Made by a program: the position numbers and the translations under genes. Of a DNA stretch of 64,000 nt, positions 35,777 through 43,995 are shown piece after piece. The DNA comes from Halorussus salinisoli (GTDB lineage Archaea; Halobacteriota; Halobacteria; Halobacteriales; Haladaptataceae). Positions within the stretch are counted from its first letter, which is position 1. Each line of letters starts with the position of its first letter. The DNA lies in NCBI GenBank assembly GCA_005239435.1, contig SZNP01000001.1:806001-870000 (forward strand), written 5' to 3'. The notes under the pieces were generated by a model, which was not told the DNA's origin, did no database searches, and saw only the letters and a list, made by a program, of their open reading frames with translations.

Positions 35777-36733
35777 TCACGCCGTCAGGTCGGCACCCAG
35801 TACGAAGTCGGGTTCGTCGGAGACTTCGACCCGGGAGAGCGCGACGTCGCTGACGTGTCGCGGGGTCTCGGGAATCAGCACTCGGGTGTGATCGGCCCCG
35901 CGGTCGGCGGCGTCGCGGGCGATGGCGTCGAACAGCACTTGGGCACTCTCGGCGTCGGTCCACGCCCCGACGCCGTACTCGACCCACTGCTCGGTCTCGG
36001 GGTCGCCGTCGTCGGCGTCCGGGGCCGGGCGCTCGTACTCGCGGACGCGGTGGGCGAACCCGCGCGTCCCGTCGTTCTGGACCACGAACAGGCCGCCGTC
36101 GTCGGCCGCGTCGCGGAGGTCCTCGTGGGTGAGTTGGGAGAGCGCCCACGACTCCTCGGGGTCGAGCGCGAGTCCCCGGAGTCGGTCCCGGGCCTCGCTG
36201 TCGGTCCAGAACCGCCACGCGGCGTCTGGATTCGCGGTGATTTCCGTCCCGGACGCCGACGAAGCGTCGGCGTTCGGGTCCGGGTCGGAGTCGGGGTCGG
36301 GGTCGGGATGCGCCCACCGGAACTCGGTCACGGGGTCGTAGCCCGTGGCCCGCGACTGGCCGAGACCCGCCACGTTCCACGAGAACACCATGTTCCGGGC
36401 GACGGTCGCGCCCTGCTCGCGGGCCCACTCGAAGAGGTCTTCGGTGACGGCGACGCTGACGCCGCTCCCGCGGAACTCGGGGTTCACGCGCAGGCCCTGG
36501 TTCCACGCCTCCCACTCCGAGAGCAGGACGGTCTGGGCGAGACCCGCCACGTCGCCCTCGACCACGGCGACCGCGGTGCGCCTGTCCTCGCCGTCTATCC
36601 AGTCATGGTAGACGTCGGGGATGTAGTCGCCGCCGTCGCGGTCGGGCCACGTGTTCCGGGTGAACGCCGCGATCTCCTCGTAGTCGTCGTGGCGGGCCGC
36701 CCGGACTTCCACGCTCGCGTGCGTACTACTCAC
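35777..36733 (-). CDS. GNAT-family N-acetyltransferase
   Basis: A 318-residue acetyltransferase with one clear GNAT domain in the first 150 residues (VRAARHDDYEEIAAFTRNTW; RVNPEFRGSGVSVAVTEDLFEWAREQGATVARNMVFSWN with the acetyl-CoA loop) and a second, less typical half separated by an Asp/Pro/Ser linker (DPDPDSDPDPNADASSAS). Starts with GTG seven bases after the gatD stop, so the two form one unit. Substrate unknown. Confidence 0.85.
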   Translation of the reverse strand: MSSTHASVEVRAARHDDYEEIAAFTRNTWPDRDGGDYIPDVYHDWIDGEDRRTAVAVVEGDVAGLAQTVLLSEWEAWNQGLRVNPEFRGSGVSVAVTEDLFEWAREQGATVARNMVFSWNVAGLGQSRATGYDPVTEFRWAHPDPDPDSDPDPNADASSASGTEITANPDAAWRFWTDSEARDRLRGLALDPEESWALSQLTHEDLRDAADDGGLFVVQNDGTRGFAHRVREYERPAPDADDGDPETEQWVEYGVGAWTDAESAQVLFDAIARDAADRGADHTRVLIPETPRHVSDVALSRVEVSDEPDFVLGADLTA

Positions 36734-36739
36734 TGGACC

Positions 36740-37987
36740 TCACTCCCACGGAACCGACCGGTCGGTTATCTCGCCAGCGATGGGCGTCTGGACGGTCGCC
36801 TCGGGGTCGTCGCTGTTCGCCAGCGCCCACATCAGTTTGACCTTCGCGGTGCCGGGGAGCATGTCCTCGCCCTCCACGACGCCCGCTTCGAGCAGGTCCC
36901 GGCCGGTGTCGTACACCCGGTCGCAGACCCGGCCTTCGATGCACTGGCTGGTCATGACGACCGTGGTGCCCGCGTCAACGAGGTCGGCGATGCGGTCGGT
37001 CCAGTCGGAGTGGACGTGACCAAGTCCGGTGCCTTCGAGGACGAGACCCGCCTTGCCCTCGGCCACGTCGAGCGCCGACTCGTCCATGCCGGGCGTGAAC
37101 TTCAGTAGTTCCACCTCGGATTCGAGGTCCGGTGCGATGTCCAACTCGGTCTCGCCGCGCTCGGCGTAGTCGCGCCGGAACGAAATTTCGGTCTCGCCGC
37201 CGCCGTACTCGACTTCGCCGAGGGGCTTGCGACCCACCGTCTCGAAGGCGTCCCGGCGCGAGGTGTGATTCTTCCGAACGCGCGTCCCGCGATGCAGGGC
37301 GCACACGTCGTCGCTCTCGGAGGCGTGCATGCAGACCATGACCTCCGCGGCGTCGGACTTGGCGGCCTCGACCGAGCAGACCGCGTTCATCACGTTGTCC
37401 GAGGAGGGTCGGTCGGCCGACCGCTGGCTCCCCGTGAAGACGACGGGGACCGGCGTGTCGAGCATAAAGGAGAGCGCCGACGCGGTGAACTGCATCGTGT
37501 CGGTGCCGTGCATCACGACCACGCCGTCCGCTCCCTTCTCGATTTCCTCGTGGACGGCCTCGGCGAGGTCCCGCCACACGTCGGGAGTCATGTTCTCCGA
37601 GAGGATGTTGGCCACCACGCGACCCCGGTAGTTGGCTCGGCCCGCGAGGTCCGGCACCGCCCGAAGCACATCCTCGGCGTCGAACTGGGCGGTCACGGCC
37701 CCGGTCCGGTAGTCCACCGTGGAGGCGATGGTCCCGCCGGTCGAGATGAGCGAGATGGTCGGCAGGTCGGGGTCGAACTCCACCGCCGACTCGTCGTCGG
37801 TGTCGCCCTCCACGATGTCGTACACGTCGCTTTCGAGCACGTCCACGTCGGCTTCCTCGCGGTCGATACCGACGTTGTAGCCGCCCTCTAGCTTGACGAC
37901 GAGGTTCTGGCTCGTCGATGAGGGGAGCAGTACGCCCTCGTAGGTCTGGTCGGTCCGCTGGACGCGGACGCGGTCGCCGGGATTCAT
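36740..37987 (-). CDS. gatD: Glu-tRNA(Gln) amidotransferase subunit D
   Basis: Asparaginase-type subunit of the archaeal GatDE complex that converts Glu-tRNA(Gln) to Gln-tRNA(Gln). 415 residues: a small N-terminal beta domain, then the L-asparaginase core with STGGTIAS at 82-89, VVMHGTDTMQFTA and the catalytic lysine region. Start at ATG 37987 (MNPGDRVRVQ). The partner gatE is outside the window. Confidence 0.94.
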   Translation of the reverse strand: MNPGDRVRVQRTDQTYEGVLLPSSTSQNLVVKLEGGYNVGIDREEADVDVLESDVYDIVEGDTDDESAVEFDPDLPTISLISTGGTIASTVDYRTGAVTAQFDAEDVLRAVPDLAGRANYRGRVVANILSENMTPDVWRDLAEAVHEEIEKGADGVVVMHGTDTMQFTASALSFMLDTPVPVVFTGSQRSADRPSSDNVMNAVCSVEAAKSDAAEVMVCMHASESDDVCALHRGTRVRKNHTSRRDAFETVGRKPLGEVEYGGGETEISFRRDYAERGETELDIAPDLESEVELLKFTPGMDESALDVAEGKAGLVLEGTGLGHVHSDWTDRIADLVDAGTTVVMTSQCIEGRVCDRVYDTGRDLLEAGVVEGEDMLPGTAKVKLMWALANSDDPEATVQTPIAGEITDRSVPWE

Positions 37988-38134
37988 ACCTCGGAGTACC
38001 GGCGCGCCGGACTTGAAACCATCTCTTCGGCGCGTGGGGAGTTTGCCCGACTCGCGCCGGGTTCCCACCTGGCGGGAATCGTCTCACCCGGTTATGCCAG
38101 AAACTCCCCTACACTCATCTAGGAGGGCCAACTC

Positions 38135-38452
38135 ATGAACACGAAACGAAAAGCGGTCCTAGTCGGTCTCGTCAGCGTGACCATTCTCGGCCTCGCACTG
38201 ACCGCGACGGCAGGCGCTCACCCGACCGACATCGCCGAAGACCCCGTCTCGACTGTCGGACACGTCGGCGATCACTTGGGGTGGCACAACGACTGGGGTG
38301 ACCACCAGCACGGCGACTACTGGGGTGACCACCCGCACCACGACGAGAGCGCTGGCCATCATCACGATGGCGCTGGTGGCCCGCACGGCGGGCCTGCTGG
38401 ACCTAACGACGAGCATCACGGCCCGCACGGCGGTCACCACGGCCACCAGTAG
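38135..38452 (+). CDS. His-rich exported protein
   Basis: A 105-residue protein with a Sec signal peptide (KRKAVLVGLVSVTILGLALTATAGAHP) and a mature part of about 75 residues in which about one residue in four is His, arranged in HH, GHH and DHPHHDE clusters with Gly and Pro. It is likely outside the membrane and able to bind metals such as Ni, Cu or Zn; this is inference from composition. GGAGG upstream (38122-38127) supports the ATG. No partner is evident next to it. Confidence 0.75.
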   Translation: MNTKRKAVLVGLVSVTILGLALTATAGAHPTDIAEDPVSTVGHVGDHLGWHNDWGDHQHGDYWGDHPHHDESAGHHHDGAGGPHGGPAGPNDEHHGPHGGHHGHQ

Positions 38453-38505
38453 ATAGCGATGGGTCACGGGAAAGACCCATAACCTCAGCCGACGACAACT
38501 CCACC

Positions 38506-38997
38506 ATGCCCCAGCGCTCCGACCAGCGCACCCGCGACTCGCTCGCGGACGACCTCACCGAGACCCTCCAAGACGACGCCACGGAGGAACAATCGCGGTC
38601 CTCGTCGTCGTTCGTCGAGCGCCTCCAGCATCGCACGACCAGCGTGTTCTCGCCGCGCGTGTTCTTCTACGCGCTCGTCCTGCTCGGCGGCGGGATGGTC
38701 GCCGGGAACGCCTTCATCCCGCTTCCCTTCCTCGACAGTCTCGCGGGACTCGTCGGCGCGTTCGCTGGCGCGTTCGTCCTCGGTCTCGCTGTCGAGCGTT
38801 CGACCATCCTCGAATCGGCCGCCGCGGGCGCGGTCGCGGCCGGACTGGCGACCCTTCTCAGCCACCTCACGCTGACGGTCGCCAGCGGTTTCGGCGTCCC
38901 GCTCGCGGCGTTCGGCGCGGGGACCGGCCTGTTGGCTGGCGCGCTCGGAGCCTACTTCGGCGGCGACCTCCGAGACGGCCTGACCACCGACATCTAA
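38506..38997 (+). CDS. Small membrane protein, DUF456-like
   Basis: A 163-residue protein with a charged N-terminal tail and four hydrophobic helices rich in Gly and Ala (LLGGGMVAGNAFIPLPFLDSLAGLVGAFAGAFVLGLAVE; AAGAVAAGLATLLSHLTLTVA). The pattern resembles DUF456-type proteins. Function unknown. It is followed by a convergent regulator gene ten bases away. Confidence 0.72.
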   Translation: MPQRSDQRTRDSLADDLTETLQDDATEEQSRSSSSFVERLQHRTTSVFSPRVFFYALVLLGGGMVAGNAFIPLPFLDSLAGLVGAFAGAFVLGLAVERSTILESAAAGAVAAGLATLLSHLTLTVASGFGVPLAAFGAGTGLLAGALGAYFGGDLRDGLTTDI

Positions 38998-39007
38998 CCA
39001 TCGCTCC

Positions 39008-39751
39008 TCACTCGCCCGCCAGCGTCCACTCCTCGTTCTCGTCGCGCTCCACGAGTCCGCGGTCGGCCAGTTCCGCCAGCGACGACTCCACGACGTGGCC
39101 GGGGGCCTCGACGGTCCGACTCACCTCCTCGACGGTGGTCGCGCCGCCCGCGACGGCCGCCAGCACTTCGGTGTGGAGGCGACTCTCCTCGTCGCCGTTC
39201 AGGGCCTCGCCGAGTCGGTCCTGTACGTCCGCGATACGGCCGTGAACCCACCGCTGTGCCAGCGATAGCTCGCGCTGGAGTTGCTGGAGTTCGTCGAGTT
39301 CCGCCGCGAGGTCGGTCGTCGTCTCGACCGCGTCCTTCCCGCCGACGTCGGAGTCCTCTCGGCCCTCTCCGGCGTCTTCCTCCGGTTCGCTCTCGTCGGC
39401 TTCGGCGTCGGTCGCGTCGAACTGGACGTTGAGCGAGAGGTAGCGCCATCGACTCGCGTCGAGGCTCGCGCTCGCGGGGTAGGCGCTCTTCATTCCGAAC
39501 TCGTAGGGCGAGACGCTCACCTCCAGTCGGAGGTTGCGGGAGATGCTGAAGTACTTCCGACGCTGGTCGTCGGTCCGACTCTCGACGAGACCGGCGTCCT
39601 CCAGCTTCCGGAGGTGGTCGATGACGGCTTTGGGGCTGACGCCGAGGTACTCGCTAATCTCGGTGACGTAGCAGGGCCGGCGCGCGAGTAGGCGGAGGAT
39701 GCGTCTTCGGTTCTCGTTCCCGAGGATGTCGAGTAACTCGGCGGAGTCCAT
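39008..39751 (-). CDS. ArsR-family winged-helix regulator
   Basis: A 247-residue regulator with HTH at the N-terminus (LLDILGNENRRRILRLLARRPCYVTEISEYLGVSPKAVIDHLRKLEDAGLVESRTDDQRRKYFSI), an acidic linker, a coiled-coil around residues 145-175, and a second winged-helix-like part at the end (LAAVAGGATTVEEVSRTVEAPGHVVESSLAELADRGLVERDE). A two-headed DNA-binding arrangement. The regulon is unknown. Confidence 0.86.
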   Translation of the reverse strand: MDSAELLDILGNENRRRILRLLARRPCYVTEISEYLGVSPKAVIDHLRKLEDAGLVESRTDDQRRKYFSISRNLRLEVSVSPYEFGMKSAYPASASLDASRWRYLSLNVQFDATDAEADESEPEEDAGEGREDSDVGGKDAVETTTDLAAELDELQQLQRELSLAQRWVHGRIADVQDRLGEALNGDEESRLHTEVLAAVAGGATTVEEVSRTVEAPGHVVESSLAELADRGLVERDENEEWTLAGE

Positions 39752-39860
39752 TCGCTACCGGAGGTTAGGAATCGCGCGCTCAAAAGCGTGTCTTTCAGTA
39801 TCGCGTTCGCGCGTCCCGGTAGCCGCCCGTTTACGCGGAAATCGGCGTGCGAAGGGCGAG

Positions 39861-40853
39861 TTAGCGAGGTGCGAAGGGCGAGCGAGCGAACGCGGCGGTG
39901 CGCGTGCCGAGCGCGGTCTCCACCGGTCCGAAGAGTCCGGTCGTCGCCACGTCCGAGAAGGCGGTCGGGGACGGGTTGTCGACGGTCACGGGCGGAGTCG
40001 TGGTGGTGGCGTTCGGAATCTCGCCCGTCGTTCCGTCGGTCCCGTTGTCGGCTAGCTGTGAGTCCCCCACGTCGCTGGGCGGCCCGCCGGGGGTGCTCGC
40101 GTCCGAGGTGCCGTTGCCGACGCCGTTCGACGGGCCGGTCGTTCCGTTGCTCGCGCCCGCCGCGTCGTTCCCGTTTCCGACGCCGCCGGGCGGGCCGCGC
40201 TCTCCGTTCCCGACGCCGTTTCCGGCCTCTATGCCGGTGACGCTGCGCGCGACCGCGGAGATCTCGGGACCGGTCAGGTTCTCCGTCTCGGTCCGGAGCT
40301 CGCCCAGAGCCTGGGTGTCGGCGTTCACCTTCTCCGCGCGCTTCGTGGTCGCGCCGATGGCCGATTCGAGAGCGTTGATCTGTCCGAGGAGGCGGCTAAC
40401 CTTCGCTTTGTACGCGGTTTCGCTGACGTTGCCTTCCTCCCGTTCGGCGACGAGTTCGGCCTTGCGCTCCCGGAGGTCGTCGAGTTCGGTGCGGAGTTCG
40501 TCGGTTCGACGCTCGACCAGTTGGACTCGCCTCGACTGGTTCTCAGTGCTGTTGAACGACGCGTTCCACATGCCGGTCTCGACAGCACCGCCGACCTCGG
40601 CGGTGCTCGACTGCATGAACGACGAGATGTCCGCGCCCAGCGACGCGTTGTCGGTGCTGTTGTTCGCGGTAGATGCCTGCCGGACGTCTGCGAGGACGAC
40701 GCCCGGTTCGGCCGCGTCGGCCGTGCCGGGGGTGGCCACGTCTGGGGTGGCATCGACGCCAGCGTCGGTCGTTGCGCCCGCCGGAACGGCGGCGGCGGTC
40801 AGCCCACCTCCGACGACGAACAGCGCCAACAGAACGACTCGGTAGAGGGTCAT
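39861..40853 (-). CDS. Exported coiled-coil protein of haloarchaeal type
   Basis: A 330-residue protein with a signal peptide (VVLLALFVVGGGLTAAAVPAGATTDA). A coiled-coil spans about residues 108-175 (VERRTDELRTELDDLRERKAELVAEREEGNVSETAYKAKVSRLLGQI in the + sense of the protein), after which a long low-complexity Gly/Asn/Ser/Pro part follows. Likely on the cell surface. TATA-like TTTTTAAG about 28 bases upstream of the ATG points to a leaderless transcript. Function unknown. Confidence 0.8.
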   Translation of the reverse strand: MTLYRVVLLALFVVGGGLTAAAVPAGATTDAGVDATPDVATPGTADAAEPGVVLADVRQASTANNSTDNASLGADISSFMQSSTAEVGGAVETGMWNASFNSTENQSRRVQLVERRTDELRTELDDLRERKAELVAEREEGNVSETAYKAKVSRLLGQINALESAIGATTKRAEKVNADTQALGELRTETENLTGPEISAVARSVTGIEAGNGVGNGERGPPGGVGNGNDAAGASNGTTGPSNGVGNGTSDASTPGGPPSDVGDSQLADNGTDGTTGEIPNATTTTPPVTVDNPSPTAFSDVATTGLFGPVETALGTRTAAFARSPFAPR

Positions 40854-40968
40854 CGGTTGGTCCTTTAGCGCCCTGACTTAAAAAGTGAGACATTCGTTCG
40901 TTCTGTTCACGGTTGCAATTCGGGGACGGAGAGCGATTCTTAGAGTTTAAAATCGTGTTAGAATCACT

Positions 40969-41616
40969 TTACGTGCTTCCGTCGGCGACCGAAAGTCGGT
41001 CGAACACGCTGGCCGCGGCCGCCACTGCCGTCACGGAGAGCGCGACGGTCGCCGCGGGCAGAAGCAGGCCGGGTTCGTACCGGAGCGGCGGGTGGAGACC
41101 GAAGAGGTAGTCGATGGCGTCGTTGGCGAGGAGCGCGACGAGCGTCGTCGCCAGCGCTCCGCGGGTCGTCGCGCCGAAGTACGGGAGGACGTACGCCTCG
41201 GCGACGAACCCGAGGTGGGTGACGACGATGAACCAGTACGACCAGAAGGCGTCGGGGTTCCACGGCGGACCGAAGTAGGCCGAGAAGCCGAGGTTGAGCG
41301 AGACGAACGTCCAGACGCCGTACTTGACCAGCCACGCGAACGCCAGCGTGTGGAGATACGCTAGTGCCCGATTTGTGGGCGCGTCGTCGAGCGACCGACC
41401 GAGGTTCGGCAGGAGCGTGACCAGCGACAGCGTCACCAGAAACAGCGCGGCGGGCGAGTCGGCGTAGAACGGCCAGAGGTAGACCGGAACCTCGGGAAGC
41501 GTCTCGACGTAGAACTGCACGCCGACGAGCATCGCCAACACGTTCACGGCCAGCAACCACGCGAGGTTGGGACCGTCTTCGAGGTACCGACGCGCGTATC
41601 GCTCCAGCATCGTCAT
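40969..41616 (-). CDS. DUF1405 family membrane protein
   Basis: A 215-residue protein with about six membrane helices. The pattern YVETLPEVPVYLWPFYADSPAALFLVTLSL, LKYGVWTFVSLNL-like and DAIDYLFGLHPPLRYEPG is characteristic of DUF1405. Function unknown. Start at ATG 41616 (MTMLERYARRYLED); the frame upstream to 41847 is not coding. Confidence 0.83.
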   Translation of the reverse strand: MTMLERYARRYLEDGPNLAWLLAVNVLAMLVGVQFYVETLPEVPVYLWPFYADSPAALFLVTLSLVTLLPNLGRSLDDAPTNRALAYLHTLAFAWLVKYGVWTFVSLNLGFSAYFGPPWNPDAFWSYWFIVVTHLGFVAEAYVLPYFGATTRGALATTLVALLANDAIDYLFGLHPPLRYEPGLLLPAATVALSVTAVAAAASVFDRLSVADGST

Positions 41617-41777
41617 GCAGGAGCGGGGAGCGCCAGCGACAAATGTCTTCCCGGAGCGTGCCGGACGACTCGCCGGGGTCGTCGGCGTGGCCGGCCTCCG
41701 ACGGCCCGCCGGGTCGCTTTTCGCGAGGTATGGAATCGAAAACGTTTCTCTACCGTGTGTTTCGTTGTCTTTAGGAA

Positions 41778-41791
41778 ACGAATATATTCGT
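41778..41791. promoter_or_regulatory. 14-bp palindrome between DUF1405 and TFS genes
   Basis: ACGAATATATTCGT is a perfect palindrome in an AT-rich patch within the 305-base divergent gap between the gene ending at 41616 and tfs at 41922. It is a candidate operator. Just before it, the minus strand reads TCCTAAAGACAA, also seen near 33681. Confidence 0.4.
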
Positions 41792-41921
41792 GTGCTCCGA
41801 CGACGTCGGGACTCGGTGGGGACCCGTGGTCCGACGTGCGCCGGCACGATCTGCGCTCGCTTCGCTCGTGCCGAGCGTGCTGAACGTGGCGCTTATCAGG
41901 AACCGTCCGTTAGACCCACTC

Positions 41922-42251
41922 ATGCAATTCTGCGACGAATGCGGCTCCATGATGAAGTCCATGGGGTCGAAGATGGTCTGCTCGAACGACGACTGTCAGG
42001 GCACTACCGACAAAGACGAGGAGAAGGCCGCCGAGTTCGTGAGTACCGAGGAACAGGGCGACTCCGAGGTCATCGAGACCTCGGAGGACGCCAACTTCGA
42101 GGGGAAGCCGACCGCCGAGGACGTAATCTGCGACGAGTGCGGCCACGGCAAGGCGTGGTACACTATCAAGCAAACCGGCTCTGCGGACGAACCGCCGACG
42201 CGCTTCTTCAAGTGTCAGGAGTGCGGCCATCGGTGGCGCGAATACAGCTAA
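41922..42251 (+). CDS. tfs: Transcription factor S (TFS), RNA cleavage factor
   Basis: A 109-residue archaeal TFIIS/RPB9-type protein that rescues backtracked RNA polymerase. Two zinc ribbons: CDECGSMMKSMGSKMVCSNDDC at residues 4-25, and CDECGHGKAWYTIKQTGSADEPPTRFFKCQECG at the C-terminus with the catalytic Asp-Glu pair. Start at ATG 41922 (MQFCDECG). Confidence 0.94.
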   Translation: MQFCDECGSMMKSMGSKMVCSNDDCQGTTDKDEEKAAEFVSTEEQGDSEVIETSEDANFEGKPTAEDVICDECGHGKAWYTIKQTGSADEPPTRFFKCQECGHRWREYS

Positions 42252-42352
42252 CGAGTTTCAACCGGTTCGAGGCGCATCGCCGTCTCGACGTGCCGCCGCT
42301 ACCTTCTCGCGTTCTTCGTCGCCAACGTCTCGTTCCGAATCCATCGCCGAAC

Positions 42353-42742
42353 CTACTCACCGCGTTCCGACTTCCGTCTGGCCGGCGGCGTTTTCGAGAC
42401 GACGTTGCCGAGCAGGCCCCGGTGGTCGGCGATCTCCCGATAGACGCGCTCTCGGAAGCGTTCGTAGTCCTCGAAGTTCCGGAGGAATCGGACCACCGGA
42501 CGCGCACCGTCGCCGACGTCCGACCGGACGAACGCCTGTTCGAGCGACTCGCCACAGGAGTACACCTCGCCGTCCGCGAGCAGGTGCGAACAGTCCTCGT
42601 AGTCGTCGGGGAGTCGGTCGCGCTCCACGTCGGTGAGTTCCGCGAAGCCGACGACCCGGAACTCCGACCGCGTTTCGAAGAAGTCGGCCCACCACGTACA
42701 GAAACCGCAATCGTCGTCGTAGACGAGCGTAACGTCGCTCAT
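42353..42742 (-). CDS. DCC-family thiol-disulfide oxidoreductase-like protein
   Basis: A 129-residue DUF393 protein. The N-terminal signature VYDDDCGFCTWW has the DxxCxxC motif expected of the family, after a thioredoxin-like fold; the C-terminus has LLADGEVYSCGESL. Role in redox chemistry is inferred from the family. Start at ATG 42742. Confidence 0.85.
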   Translation of the reverse strand: MSDVTLVYDDDCGFCTWWADFFETRSEFRVVGFAELTDVERDRLPDDYEDCSHLLADGEVYSCGESLEQAFVRSDVGDGARPVVRFLRNFEDYERFRERVYREIADHRGLLGNVVSKTPPARRKSERGE

Positions 42743-42991
42743 ACTCCGACGTAGGAGCGTCGGCAACTAATTCCTGCTGGAACCGAGCGTTCGGCGTCCG
42801 ACCGCGACCCGGGTCTCGTCGCCGTCGGCCTCCGATTTCGCCGCCGTCGGATTTCGGTCTCGCCGTGGTTCGACTCGGGTCTCGTTATCGTCACAACCCG
42901 CTGTACGTTGTCTTCAGTTCGAAGCTTAGAGTTCGATTTCAGCAAACACCAAGGTATAAATATCGGCGCTGAATGTCTGACAGTGGAAACA

Positions 42992-43993
42992 ATGGGAGCG
43001 GACGTGACGGAACTCGTCGAGGCAGTAACCTCGTCGGACGGCTCTGCCGAAGTCGAGAACATTTCGGGCCACGAACTGCCGCCCGAAGTTCAGGCGCTGA
43101 TAGACGAGTACGACACCTTCGCGGGAAGCCGCGACTCGTTTCTCTGGAAGTGGGTTCATCGGCTGACGCCTCACTTCACGTTCTCGTTCGTTCCCGACGA
43201 ACACGTCACCGACGTTCGGACGGCCAAGACGCTCGCCACGGTTTTTATCACGATTCTCGACGATTTCCTGGAGAAGGACCGCGACAAGGAGACGTTCGAC
43301 GAGGCCGCCAAGATTCCCTGCTCGGCCTACGAGATGAACGCGGAGCGAGCGGAAGTCCAGACCGAGCAGTTGCGGTTCGCTCGGCGCGTCTGGGACGAAC
43401 TCCGGAACGTTCTGGACGGTGCGCCGCGGTCGGAGTTCTACTTCCCGCTCTTTCGATTCGACACCGAGCAGGCGGTCAACGCGATAGAGTACTCCTACCT
43501 ACTCGGGCGCTACCCCGAACTCGGCAACTACCAGGAGTTGACGGTCCACGAGTCGCACAACGTCATGATGTTCGCCTACTCGGACATCGACCTGATGTAC
43601 TCGCCGGCCCTCCCGACCGACGATCTGGCGCAACTCCGGCGCCTGGTCTGGCAGGCCCAGATGATGGCGCGCATCGGCAACTGGGTGGCGACCTGGGAGC
43701 GCGAGATTCACGAGACCGATTTCAGTTCCGGGCCGGTCGTCTACGCGCTCGAAGAGGGACTGCTCACCTACGACGAGTTGGAGCGACTCCGAGACGACCC
43801 CGAGTATCAGGACGAGGTGGTCGAGCGACTCCGAGACGCGAACGTCGACGCCGCCTTCTTCGACCGGTGGCAGAGCCACTACGAGGAACTCCAACGCCTC
43901 TCCGAGGACCTCTCGTCCGTCGACGCCTCATCGTACGTCGAGGGGATGGAGACGGTCCTGCGGTACTTCATCTGGGGCAAGGGGAAGGTCTAA
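42992..43993 (+). CDS. Class I terpene synthase-like protein
   Basis: A 333-residue all-helical protein. Two motifs match class I terpene synthases: an Asp-rich DDFLE at residues 90-94 (in TVFITILDDFLEKDRDKE) and an NSE/DTE-type NWVATWERE at 230-238; the spacing of about 140 residues and the length are typical of microbial enzymes. They would bind Mg2+ and a prenyl diphosphate. I do not see a signal peptide. No prenyl transferase or P450 gene is adjacent. It is convergent with a KaiC-like gene two bases away. The family assignment comes from motifs only. Confidence 0.6.
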   Translation: MGADVTELVEAVTSSDGSAEVENISGHELPPEVQALIDEYDTFAGSRDSFLWKWVHRLTPHFTFSFVPDEHVTDVRTAKTLATVFITILDDFLEKDRDKETFDEAAKIPCSAYEMNAERAEVQTEQLRFARRVWDELRNVLDGAPRSEFYFPLFRFDTEQAVNAIEYSYLLGRYPELGNYQELTVHESHNVMMFAYSDIDLMYSPALPTDDLAQLRRLVWQAQMMARIGNWVATWEREIHETDFSSGPVVYALEEGLLTYDELERLRDDPEYQDEVVERLRDANVDAAFFDRWQSHYEELQRLSEDLSSVDASSYVEGMETVLRYFIWGKGKV

Positions 43994-43995
43994 CT

